From contig CM020620.1 of NCBI GenBank assembly GCA_009829735.1, forward strand, positions 20,558,020 to 20,622,019: DNA of 64,000 nt, in the 5' to 3' direction. Under the pieces are notes generated by a model. It was not told where the DNA came from. It searched no databases and saw only the letters and a program-made list of their open reading frames with translations. Each line of letters begins with the position of its first letter. Position 1 is the first letter of the stretch. This document shows positions 50,205-60,063 of this stretch, piece by piece. The DNA comes from Pyropia yezoensis. Taxonomy: Eukaryota; Rhodophyta; Bangiophyceae; Bangiales; Bangiaceae. Made by a program: the position numbers and the translations under genes.

Positions 50205-51831
50205 TGGGTTGGTGGGCAAGTGGGGAGGGAGCGGACAGGGGGAGCACAAAATAAATACGATCAAAAGCAGAACATGAAAACCCACCGTCCCGTGTGGCTC
50301 GCATGTCAGTCCACCGCTTCCACGGCGCTCCAGTCCTCCCCCGACGATCCCACGACCTCCCATCCTTCGCAATGTACAGCCACACCACCCCCGACACAGA
50401 GGGAACAACATACCAGATGTGGCGTGCGGGCGTCATTCAGTGCGCCCTCCCCAACAGGCGCACTGGGTGCAATGCCGCGGCGCTTGCCAGCGCGCCGCGG
50501 ACGTCGTCAAAGTGGACGTTGGCGTGAATGAGCGTCTCAAGAAGAATCGGACAACATTACTGGACATGGGAGGATGCAAAAGGTGGGGCGGGGGTGGAGG
50601 GAGAAACACATAAAAGAAGCACCATGGGGCAAAGAAAAACAACGGGGCAGAGCGTCCACGCGAAAAAGAACAGAACGTCAGAGGCCACACCGTCTCGAAC
50701 ACAGTGCACACACGCGGACGCCCATGCGGGCGCGCGCAGAATCGCGTGACTGCCGCGCGCATGGAGTGGGGCGAGCGGGCGGCGACGGAGACGCCGGCGG
50801 CGACAGTGGCGACGATGGTAGCGGTGACGACCACGATGGCAGCGACGACGTACAGCATATCTGCGCTCCCCTGCAACCCCCCCCTCCACACTGAACGTAC
50901 AGTACGTCTGGTTGGACGGCGCAGCTCACAGCTGCCGTGTGCCGGTGTGGCCGTGTCCGACACCTCCCCCGTCACTCCAGGGCCCCGGTTGGGCCCCCAA
51001 ATGAATGCGCGCAGCGATCCTGGCCGCCGTCCTTCTCCCCGCGCAGGCCCCCTCGACCCCGGTCCCCCAATAGGAGGCGTTCTCCGCCCCCCCCCCCCCC
51101 ACCCCCCACCCCAGGCACCCGCCGCGCATTGGGCCTCCCGCGCCCCCCCCCCCCCCCCACCGCACCGCCCCGCTGCCTGGCCGGTCGGATGGAGGGCCTG
51201 CACAGATGCGCAGGATACGTGCCCAGTATTGTCGGGGCTCGCCCCTATCCCACCCTTCTCTCGAACACGCCGGATCGTGCCGCGGTTGGACAACCCGCAC
51301 TCGCGCGCCAAATTGCTCCTCCCGAGCGGCGCCACGTGCCGCCCGCGCCGCCCGTCGCTCTTCCCTTCAGGTGAAGCAGCATCGTTTCGTGGGTCAATGT
51401 CGGCGCAACACATCTAGCGGAACTGCAACCCCAAGTTAGGGAGAATATTCACGCAAGCACATCTTTTGGCACCGAAGAGATTTTGACGGTGCAGCGAAAA
51501 CCCTGTGCCACGTTGGCGTGCAACGTGGGACGCGCACAGCCAATCATCTGCCAGGTCTCTGGCTCCCTGGTATGGCTCGTGCCATGCGGCGAGCCAAACC
51601 CACTGAGATTGGTCGACGGTATGGCTCAAGCCATCGCAAAGGCCCCTTTATCCGCCAATATTCGTCTTTATCCGTTTTTTATCCGCCGTATTGATTCGTA
51701 ACTCCATTACCCAAATTAGAGACGATGAGGCCCGTTTGAGCCCGTTTGGCTCCCGTGACGTTGCTGCGGTGACCCTTCTGCAGCCATCCGGCCCCCGATC
51801 TGCAACGTGGCACGAATATGGGCGAATACTC
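50205..51831. other. noncoding right part of the Harbinger element
   Basis: Upstream region of the transposase and right subterminal DNA. Long C runs at 51090-51160. GCCACGTTGGCGTGCAACGTGG near 51508 and GTATGGCTC-type words near 51571 and 51616 echo the left end (41790-41850). No supported gene. Confidence 0.5.
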
Positions 51832-51849
51832 ACGTCGTTAGACGTGCTC
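51832..51849 (-). repeat. Harbinger right TIR
   Basis: Exact reverse complement of the left TIR, followed by target duplication TAA. Confidence 0.9.
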
Positions 51850-51852
51850 TAA

Positions 51853-52266
51853 AGGGCTTTAAGACGTATTCGCGAACGCGCATTCAGAACACATCGTACT
51901 TGCAGGGTGGCCTGTGGGCCTACCTCGTCACGAAAGCCTTTTCTCCGTGTCTCGCGAGCCCCGTACCCGATCCTGCTCCAGACTTTGCTTTCCGCCGGTC
52001 ACTCAGTTGGTTGGGTAGCGGCGCCAACGGGGACCCATGATCTGTGGATACCAGGCCGCCGAAGCCTGGCATGCTCGCTGTGGGATCAGAGAGTTGCACC
52101 ATCGGTGGGGGGGCGCGGGGCTGGCCTCGCTGCTGGCATCGTCTGCAACCTCCCTAGAAGAGTGGCAGCCTTGCCATCTGAGGTCGAAGGGGTCTTCCTG
52201 GGCCTCTCTCCCCCCGCCACCGTAGCGACCCCACGCCGCATCTGGCCCCGCTCCCCCGCTCATCGT
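51853..52266. other. no gene seen
   Basis: About 410 bases between the Harbinger right end and the next TIR element. Only short frames. Confidence 0.5.
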
Positions 52267-53431
52267 GCGCAGTGCCCGTTGTTGCGGGATCCACCGCAAG
52301 CGCGGTTTGACCCCGGAACCGTTGTCGAGACCTTTTTTTTAAGTAGCCCTCTACACCCCCCTTCACACCCCCGTACAGGCCGGCCGAATATGATTTTCGC
52401 CTTTGACCTTTGCTGGATGCATCTATACGTTTCTGGAACATGGGTTTCGTCGTACGACGAGACGGCCCTCGGCGGTGCGTACCAGAAGATGTAAAAAAAG
52501 ATAGAGGACGTACCCACCCCGAAGAATTAACAAGGTTTTACAAGCGTTCAGCAAGCCCTTTGCCGTCACAGGAGCGTCTGCATTAGGGCGTCTAGACCTC
52601 TACTAAGGGGAAGTCCAGCAAGCATGGCCCGGAAGACGGGTCCCTAAATGCGCTTTCACGAGCTGACTGAGCATATTTTTGCGGGCATCAGGAGTTGGCA
52701 GCCTCGCTCATAGTCAGCTTTCAGGCCGCGATATGGAGTGGGCAAGGAATGTCGGAGGCAACTCCCATACAAGGCTCAACGCGAGGAAGAACTCCAGCAC
52801 CCTCGCATCCCACCCCGCGGCCAGCAACGACCATTGCGATCGCCGCCAAGTCATGAGGAACGCCGGCAGCCGCCCACTCGCGCTGCTGAGGTGTGCTGGT
52901 GGTTGAGCTGGCAGCGGCATCCCCCCCCCCAAGATCTCTCCCACCGCGCCCACCGCGGCCGCCGGTACTCCACGCGCCACCCTTGCCGCCGCCGCGCCGA
53001 CCGCGCCCAGCCCCCGCCGCCGCCGGCCACCAGCGTGAGCCAGATGGACCAAGTGATGCGCGCAGTGACGCAGCCATGATATGCACGCGGTGGGGGGTTC
53101 GCCACGGGTGTGGGCGCCTCTGCGACAAGCCAACGGCGGCGCGTTGTTCTTCCCGATGAGCGTTTCCTCTGGGACGTCTGGACCCAGCAGTAGTACTTCT
53201 GAGTGCTTCAGTACTACTTCCGGCGCTCCTAATAGCGAGCCTACCCCTCTAATAGTACGCACTTTGTTGGAATTCTTTGTCATTAAGTTCGATATTAGGC
53301 CCAGGTTTGGGGTTGTTTCACCTGGGCGAGACGGCGCGGCGGCGCCCCTCCACAAGCTTTGACAATGTCTCAACAACAGTTCCGGCGTCAAAACGCTCTT
53401 GCGGTGGATCCTGCAACAACGGGCACTGCGC
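52267..53431. mobile_element. TIR-bounded insertion, 1165 bp, nonautonomous
   Basis: Terminal inverted repeats of about 65 bp with six mismatches: 52267-52331 against 53431-53367, both starting GCGCAGTGCCCGTTGTTGC. The interior has no convincing gene and is partly A/T-richer than its surroundings. No matching target duplication in the immediate flanks. Long TIRs without a transposase point to a nonautonomous DNA transposon; the superfamily is not assigned. Confidence 0.65.
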
Positions 53432-54717
53432 AGGTGCTACCCTGGCCCATAGCCTATAATGGCGTTAGCGGTTCTTGCACGTCCGCAGACCTGCCCGCTC
53501 GTGGGACTGAAGGGCCAGCACGCGGGCCTCGTCAACGTGATGGAGGGCCCTCGGCGGCGGCGCTTCCCCCGGTGCCGGCGTGCGGGGTGGGGGTGCGGTC
53601 CGCCGCCCCCCGCAAGTGGCCCGCCGCCGGCCGCAACCGCCGCCGCACCGCCGCCGCTGCCGCCACCAGCCGCCGGCGACTCGGCATTGTCGACGGGTCG
53701 ATGTGATCACGGGTTCGGCCGGACACTGGTGCTGGGTGGGCTGGGGGGCGGCGCCCCACCACCCGGCCATTGGGGGGTTAAGGGGGTGGTGGGGGGTGGC
53801 TGGGTAGCACGCGCCTGCCCTGACGGTGAGCGCCCGCAAAGCGCCGCTTCCCCCTGCCCCCCCTTTTCTCCCCCCTGACCTGCGTGTCCCCTCGCAGTAG
53901 CCTCGTGGCCGCAGGTTGGGGACGCGCCGGCCCGCGGATGGTCGTCGCCGTGGCCGTCGTGAGCCGTGCTGGTGGCTGGCGGCCTCGGTGACGGGACGAA
54001 TGGGATGGACATTGGTTGGGCGGAAGGCGGGGGGGGGGGCGGAGGCGAGAGGGGGGGAGCAGTTGGAAGAACTTGTCAGGGAGGTCTTGCAGTCGGCGAC
54101 CTCCCCCCCCCCCGCCGTTCCCTCCTCCTGTGGGCCGTGGCCGTCGTGACCAGGGTCTGTGGCTGGCAGGCTCGGGTGGATGACAGTGTGAATGGCATCT
54201 GCAAGGGCTGTGGACGTGGCTGGGGGGGGGAGCGTGACCACCACGTGGGTGGGGGGAGGAGAGTGACCACCACGCGGGAGGGCGGCTGCAGAGGTCAAGG
54301 CGTGTGCTGTGCTTCCACCCCCCCCCCCCACACTGATCTCTCGCTAGCAGCAGCAGGGGCTGGTGGCGGCGGTTGGGCTGGCGATGATCCCCTGAGGCAC
54401 GCGTCGACGTGTTGGGGAAGGGCATCTGAGGGGGGAGGCGCGTGTGTGTTGCGGTGGGCCGGGCGGGTTGTGCGTCGGCCTGCGGGGTGCACTGGGGGGA
54501 GGCGGCGCCGCCATCCCGCGGCAGCCGTCGCGAGCTGGCTGCCCATCAACCTGGGCATATCAGCCGGGGCCACCTCTGCCGACGCACCTCACAGTCTGCT
54601 CCGTGGCACGTGCAGTCTGCACGCTCCTTTCTCCTGTCCCCCCCCCCTTCCCCCGATAGCAAGAGACAGGCCCTTGCTACCTCATCCCCCTTCCCCACCC
54701 ACCGCCTTGCCTCTAAC
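53432..54717. other. no supported gene upstream of the fasciclin gene
   Basis: A frame at 53459-53878 (MALAVLARPQTCPLVG start) is open but mostly low complexity. Segments at about 53945 and 54125 (GCCGTGGCCGTCGTGA then GTGGCTGGC) form a diverged direct repeat. 54600-54717 is C/T-rich, as expected for a promoter/leader. Confidence 0.4.
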
Positions 54718-56469
54718 ATGGGCCCCCGTCTGATGCGCCGGCTCGCCGCGGCCGTCACGGTTGCGGCGGCGGTGGCGGCCGCCACCGCCGGCAGCGGCGC
54801 GGCCACCCCCGCAGCCGTCGCTGCAGCGGCTGCCGCCGTCCCGTTGACGGGGCGGCAAGCAGCGACGGACAGCCTGCCGACCATTTCGGAGATTGTCGCA
54901 GGCAGCGACGACTTCAACCTACTCGAGGCGGCCCTCAAGGCCGCCGACCTGTTTGACACCCTCGACGACGCGGCCGCCTCGTTCACCGTCTTTGCACCAA
55001 ACGATGATGCGTTTGTGACGCTGGCCGCCGTGTTTGGCTATGACGGTACCGACGAGGGGGAGGCGCTTGCGGCCGTCCTGGCCGAGCTCACGACCATTGG
55101 CGGCGGCGCCGACCCGGCGCCGCTGCTCGCGACCATTCTCAAGTACCACGTGACGGCAGGGGCGGTGGGCGCCGAGAAGCTGCTCGCCGCGGGGGGGTAC
55201 ACGCCCCTTGAGGGCGCCTTTGTGAAGATTGGCGCGGACAACAAGACGATCATTGACGGGGCGCCGTCCATTGATGACGCGATGCTCGTGGCAACGGACA
55301 TCCCCGCAAGCAATGGTGTTGTGCACGTCATTTCGGGAGTCCTGCTGCCGGCCGAGCTGTTCAAGGAGGACGGGACGATGGGCGCACCCATGGAGACGGC
55401 CGCTCCCGTGGCAACGGCCGCTCCGGTGGCAACGGCCACTCCCAAAGCAAAGGCTGCCGAGGAAGTGGCCCCTGCCAAGGCGAAGGCCGCCGAGGCAAAG
55501 GCCGCTGCGAAGGCAAAGGCCGCCGAGGCAAAGGCCGCTGCGAAGGCGATGGCCGCCGAGGCCGCTGCGATGGCAAAGGCCACCCCCAAAGCGAGGGCCG
55601 CTCCCACGGTCGTTGCCATTGTGGCCACCCCCAAAGCGACGGCCTCTCCGGCGGTCGCTGTTAAGGCGACGCCCTCTCCAAAGCTCGTCGTCGAGGTGAC
55701 CGCCCCCGTAGTCACGGCCGCTCCCAAGACAGTGGCCGTCCCCGTGGGCAAGACCATTGCCGAGCTAGCCGTCGCTACTCAGGACCTGTCCCTCCTTGTC
55801 AAGGCCTTGACCGCCGCCGGCCTGGTCGACGTGGTGGCGGAAGCCAAGACGTCGCTCACCGTCTTTGCGCCTACCAACAAGGCGTTCTTGGCGCTGGCGC
55901 ACACCCTCGGCTATGTCGGCGTGGACGCGGACGCGGCGTTTGCCTTTATCGTCAAGGAGCTGACCACCCTGGGCAAGGGCGACCCGCTGCCGCTGCTCAA
56001 GGACATCCTCACCTACCACGTGCTTCCAACCAAGTTGGGGTCGGCCAGCCTCCTCGGGACGGGCCCCAAGACGACCGTCCAGGGCGGGAAGCTGTCGGTG
56101 ACCAAGGACGGGGAGGTGGTGGACCTGGCGCCCGCGGTTATCAATGGCAAGATTGTTACGGCCGACGTGGCGGCGTCGAATGGTGTGGTCCACCTGGTCA
56201 GCCGGGTGCTGCTGCCACTGGCCATCTGCCCGTCGACGACCGCGACCTACTGCGCGCATTTGGGGGCGGTGTTTGACGCCCAGACGTGCCTCTGCGTGAT
56301 TGCACCCCGCGTCGAGCAGCACGGTACCGTTGTGATCCATGGTAGCTCTGTGGTCCATGGTACCCCTGTGGTCCATGGGAGTCCTGTGTTCCACGGCGGA
56401 CGCGGTCATGGTAGCTATGCTCCTCGCCACGGCACTCACGGTGGGAATGTGGTGTACGTGCTAAATTAA
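54718..56469 (+). CDS. secreted protein with two fasciclin (FAS1) domains
   Basis: 583 residues. FAS1 proteins are extracellular adhesion or cell-wall proteins. ATG 54718 gives a signal peptide-like N-terminus (basic MGPRLMRRL, then an Ala/Val core). FAS1 domain 1 spans about residues 55-213 (SFTVFAPNDDAF, ILKYHVTAG, SNGVVHVISGVLLP), domain 2 about 345-501 (SLTVFAPTNKAF, ILTYHVLPT, SNGVVHLVSRVLLP). Between them is a 110-residue Ala/Lys/Pro linker built from AKAAE/AATP-type repeats. After domain 2 comes a Cys-containing segment (four Cys, about 503-525) and a His/Gly/Val tail of VVHG repeats. No C-terminal hydrophobic anchor, so probably secreted and wall-associated. Single exon. Confidence 0.93.
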   Translation: MGPRLMRRLAAAVTVAAAVAAATAGSGAATPAAVAAAAAAVPLTGRQAATDSLPTISEIVAGSDDFNLLEAALKAADLFDTLDDAAASFTVFAPNDDAFVTLAAVFGYDGTDEGEALAAVLAELTTIGGGADPAPLLATILKYHVTAGAVGAEKLLAAGGYTPLEGAFVKIGADNKTIIDGAPSIDDAMLVATDIPASNGVVHVISGVLLPAELFKEDGTMGAPMETAAPVATAAPVATATPKAKAAEEVAPAKAKAAEAKAAAKAKAAEAKAAAKAMAAEAAAMAKATPKARAAPTVVAIVATPKATASPAVAVKATPSPKLVVEVTAPVVTAAPKTVAVPVGKTIAELAVATQDLSLLVKALTAAGLVDVVAEAKTSLTVFAPTNKAFLALAHTLGYVGVDADAAFAFIVKELTTLGKGDPLPLLKDILTYHVLPTKLGSASLLGTGPKTTVQGGKLSVTKDGEVVDLAPAVINGKIVTADVAASNGVVHLVSRVLLPLAICPSTTATYCAHLGAVFDAQTCLCVIAPRVEQHGTVVIHGSSVVHGTPVVHGSPVFHGGRGHGSYAPRHGTHGGNVVYVLN

Positions 56470-57838
56470 CTGGTGGTTGGGACGGGGAGGACGGGGCCCT
56501 TATAGGTCAAGTGGGGCGGAGCGGGCAGCGAGCAGAACAAGATAGACGCCCGTCAAAGAGTCGGAATCATAAGCTTATGTATCATCTCGCGTCAACCCCC
56601 CCCGGTGCACTGTTTGGCGCAGACAGGTCCATGCAGGGCGCGTCGAGAAAGGAATGTCGTGTAGCGTGGCCAAGCTCGCACGGAGCGGTGGTCGGGCACA
56701 TCCACCCCCCCCCCCCTGTCGACCTGCTGGCGGATGCGACCGTGAGGCGGCCGCCCCTATCGTTGGGGGCCTGCAGCCGCATCGCGGCAGCAGCTGCGCC
56801 TGCTTCTCCCCGTTCACACTGGCCACGCCGCGGGTGTGCGCGGCAGGCACAGCAGGCGCCGCAGCGCATCCACCCCGCCTGTCCATTCCACGACGGGGGG
56901 CGGGAAAAGCAGGTGCCCCCCCCGAACTCCACCCGCGACCGCCCGCCCGTCGCCGTGGATACGCAATCATCTCCTGCGGCGGCGTGTGCCCACCCCAATG
57001 GGGATGGTTGCAGGGGTGAGGACCTCCCCCGCCTGGGGACAAGGCCCCCCCGGCCCCCCCCCCCTCCCCCCCCCCCTTCCCCTCCCCCAGCACCAGCCAA
57101 CGGGCACAACAACGTCTCCGGCAGAGATGCCGCCGCTGACAACGTCCCCGCCGCCACAGCGGCCGGCCACGCCATTGACAGGGACGGACGACCGCGGCAG
57201 GGCGTCGGGGGGGACGGGGGACGTCCGGCCAGCCACGCAGCGGCGAGTGCGCGGCCCACCGTCCCCACCCCCCCCCCCCCCCAATCCTTGCTCGCGGCGC
57301 GTGGGGAATGGTACGGTTGGCGCTCTAGTGGGCGCCCGCCGTCGGCTGCCGCTGCTGCCCCTTCCAGCAGACCGGGTTGTCACCTGGCTGCACGCGAGCG
57401 GGGGGGAGGGGGGGGGGGAGGGCAAGGGAGTGGGATGGGCCCGCCAGGCGGCAGCTCAGCTTGGCGTCCCCGTGTCGCAGTCTCTCGGCCATCCAGTGCG
57501 GGTGGCGGCGGCGCGTCGGCGGGTGCGCCCGCCAGGGGCGATAACAATGGGTGGGCACACGTACGGCGACAACGTCCCACCATACACCCCGACCATAGAC
57601 ATACATCCACGCTCCCTTCCAGGCGTGCCGTTGGGTGGATGCCCACTGTCACTCCAGCGCGTGCCTGCCCCCGCCACCGCCCCCAACCCCCCCCCCCCCC
57701 CATAACTTGCCAGAGCAGCTGCGTCTGCTGCGCTCGTGGGGACACAGCCCACCCTACACACCAGAGCATCCAAACCGGCACCACCCCGTACAAACTCCCA
57801 CCCCCAACACCCCCCCCCCCCCCCGCTCCCTCCCCACG
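56470..57838. other. intergenic region, no supported gene
   Basis: GC-rich with C runs (57050-57080, 57690-57710, 57810-57825). Long frames on both strands are Pro/Gly/Arg strings without domains. Contains both 3' regions of the convergent fasciclin and methyltransferase genes. Confidence 0.45.
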
Positions 57839-58779
57839 TCAGTCGTCTACGCGCAGCCGCCGCACGCCCGGCAGATCCACGTCGGCGTAGAGCGCAAAGT
57901 TCCGCCACTTGTTGGCCTTGATGTGGCCGTAGGACAGCGGAAAGGCGGTGCGCCGCAGGCCGGGAAAGGCCGGCCGCAGGGCTGCCAGCAGCGGCGGCGC
58001 CTCGCGGCGGAGGTACCCAATGAGGAGCTTACTGCGGCCGCCGCCGTCGCCGCCGCCGCCACTGCCGCCGCCGCTGGGGCGGCTGCCGCTGCCGCCGCCG
58101 CCGTCGCCGCCGCCGTCGCCCCCGCCGGCGTGACTGCCGCCACCAACTCCGCCGCCGCCGCCGCCGTCGACGCCCGTCAGGTGGAGGATGGACGCGACCA
58201 GCTGCGGGATAGAGACGGTGAAGAAGGGGGGATCACAGACGAGCACCCGGCAGTGGCCGCCGCCGGCGTCACTGCCCAAGCCACCACCACCCCTGTCGGC
58301 GGCGGCGGCGCCGTCGGCTCCTCCGAGCCCCGCAACGCCGTCCTTGCCGCCGTCCGTGCCGCCACCAGGTGCACCCCGCGGCGGCAGCGGGGCGGTCATA
58401 TCCCAGTAGCGGTAGCCCGGGAGGTAGGCAAACCGCCGGTCCACATCCCACAGCGGCACCACCCGGCGGGCGGCTCCCGGCGGCGGGTCGTACCACGCCG
58501 CCGCCAGCGTCGGGGCGGCGAGGCAGGCGGGGGTGGCCCCCCCGGTGGGGGCCGCGGCCGCCACCAGCCGGGCCACCGTGTCGGCCGTCCACCAGTACTG
58601 TTCAAGGTCGCGGCGTTCGCGAAAGGGGTGGGTGGTGGTGGTGACCGCGCGCCCGCCGTGGGGGGGCGACGCCGCCCCGCCGTCGGGGGGGGGGGGGGGG
58701 GGGGGCGGGGGCGGCGGGCGGCCCGGTGGCGGCCCGCCGGCTGGTGCCGCCGCGGCCGCTGGAGGCCTCGACTGACCAT
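57839..58779 (-). CDS. eEF1A lysine methyltransferase 1-like (N6AMT2/EFM5 family)
   Basis: Family members transfer methyl from SAM to a lysine of elongation factor eEF1A in the cytoplasm. Matching motifs in order: RDLEQYWWTADTVARL (family QFWYS-type start), YLPGYRYWDMTAPLP, the catalytic-type DPPF in RVLVCDPPFFTV, KLLIGYLRREAP and a final HIKANKWRNFALYADVD. These fit the small N6-adenine-MTase-like fold. Gly-rich insertions split the domain twice (about 58330-58240 and 58165-58030), unusual for the family. The 5' end is unclear: the main frame has no ATG before the domain. ATG 58779 (MVSRGLQRP) in another frame would join it if the 20-base G run at about 58686-58706 were off by one or two bases, or if a 5' exon exists. 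Confidence 0.7.
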
Positions 58780-60063
58780 GGGGACGGCCGCCTGGGGACG
58801 GTGCCTTGACCGGGAGGAGGGGGAGCCGGGGAGTCGGGGGGGGGGGGGGGGGAGGGAAGCAGGAGGAACCAGCAAACACAACCGCAGCGGGTTTTCCCCC
58901 CTTGACAGGTCACTAACCTCGCAGCGCCCCCCACGGCATACGCCGCCGCAGCGTCGCGGAGAAGACACACACAACGGGTCCGTTTCCAGGCGGGCACACC
59001 CAATGTAGACAGACCGGCACCGCTACCGAAGGCACCGCCCTGTCGCGGGACGGGCCTTTGGCTTTTTGTAGGGGCGGCAGCACCATCGTGGCGGAGACTG
59101 CAGCGGCGGCCACCCCCGTCGCGGGTGGGGGAAGGGGCGGCCGCCGCAGCAGCCTGCGGCGGCAACGGGAGAGGCTGACATCCCAGTGACCCTGTGGGTG
59201 GCCGTAGGCACAGCTCCGCAGCAGCGGGGGTACGCACACCACGACCCCGGAGGAAGGAGTGACTCCCAGCTGCCCGCGGCCGGGGTGGGGACGAGACGCT
59301 CGTCAGCCAGCGCGACCACCGTAGGCGGCACTGTCCTATCCTCGTGCAACCCAGCAAAACCCAAGGCCCTCTGCAGTGGCTAGGCAGGAATGTGCGGTAC
59401 TGACTGGATGCACTTACCCTGATCCATGTAACAGAGAGGAAATCTTTCATGAGCTTGTTCTCCCACAAGATATTCTGGGTCAAGAATTCGTTGGCAGAGG
59501 TCTACCTTTCCAAGGCTCAACTGAGCGCCGCTGGTGTCTGATTCGTGCCGAGTATCTGCGTGGGGGAACCGGACAAGCCCGGATCCCGACAACCCTCTAC
59601 TACAGTCTGTACAGTCTTTCTCCATTGTTGGGCACCCTTTGTGGCGACCGTAAGCCCAAGGATCGTAACTTGATTCCGCCCTCTGATTGGTCGGTGACAA
59701 CGATCGAACGCTGACACATGCGTTGATCGCACCGTAGAGGTCGGACGACCTGCATTGGTTACTAGACACCGTGCCCAAGAAAGGATGTCACAGCAATGGA
59801 GAAAGACTGTATTGGGTATTGTCTGACTGGATATTGTCACGTCCGTGACAATACTCAGTCACAATCGATCGTAAAGACTTACAGCTGGTCAGCTCGACAA
59901 TCCGCCCGACTGTATGACGACTGTACAGTGCTGTATGTGCATACATACAGTGTAGTGTATGTACGCTGGGCCCCTCTCAAACTGCTGTTGTGCCCTCATG
60001 CAGTCGCCGTCGACCCTCTCACGACGCTGCACAGCGTTGCATGTTGCCGGCGACCGCGTCGTC
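58780..60063. other. intergenic region upstream of two divergent genes
   Basis: No supported gene. 59380-59960 is markedly less GC-rich than its surroundings and holds the inverted repeat of 59611-59810 and a 20-bp palindrome (ATTGTCACG/CGTGACAAT) at about 59835-59854. Confidence 0.45.
59611..59810. repeat. 200-bp inverted-repeat structure
   Basis: ACAGTCTTTCTCCATTG at 59611-59627 is the exact reverse complement of 59794-59810, and TTGGGCAC follows inside both arms at slightly different distance. Small size fits a foldback element; no duplication found. Confidence 0.45.

Larger units (their letters stand above)
41734..51849. mobile_element. PIF/Harbinger DNA transposon, 10.1 kb
   Basis: Perfect 18-bp terminal inverted repeats (GAGCACGTCTAACGACGT at 41734-41751 and its reverse complement at 51832-51849), each bordered by TAA (41731-41733 and 51850-51852). 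A 3-bp TAA/TTA duplication is the hallmark of PIF/Harbinger. Inside are the two genes expected of an autonomous element: a Myb/SANT-like protein (plus strand) and a DDE transposase (minus strand), arranged tail-to-tail. Subterminal repeats GCCACGT...ACGTGGC occur at 41783, 42158 and near 51508. The length is large for the family because of about 2.8 kb of noncoding sequence before ORF1. Confidence 0.88.

Noticed and set aside
53459-53878. Plus-strand frame starting MALAVLARPQTCP
   Set aside because: Only the first 35 codons look protein-like, the rest is Pro/Ala/Gly low complexity. A 5' exon of a spliced gene is possible but cannot be supported.
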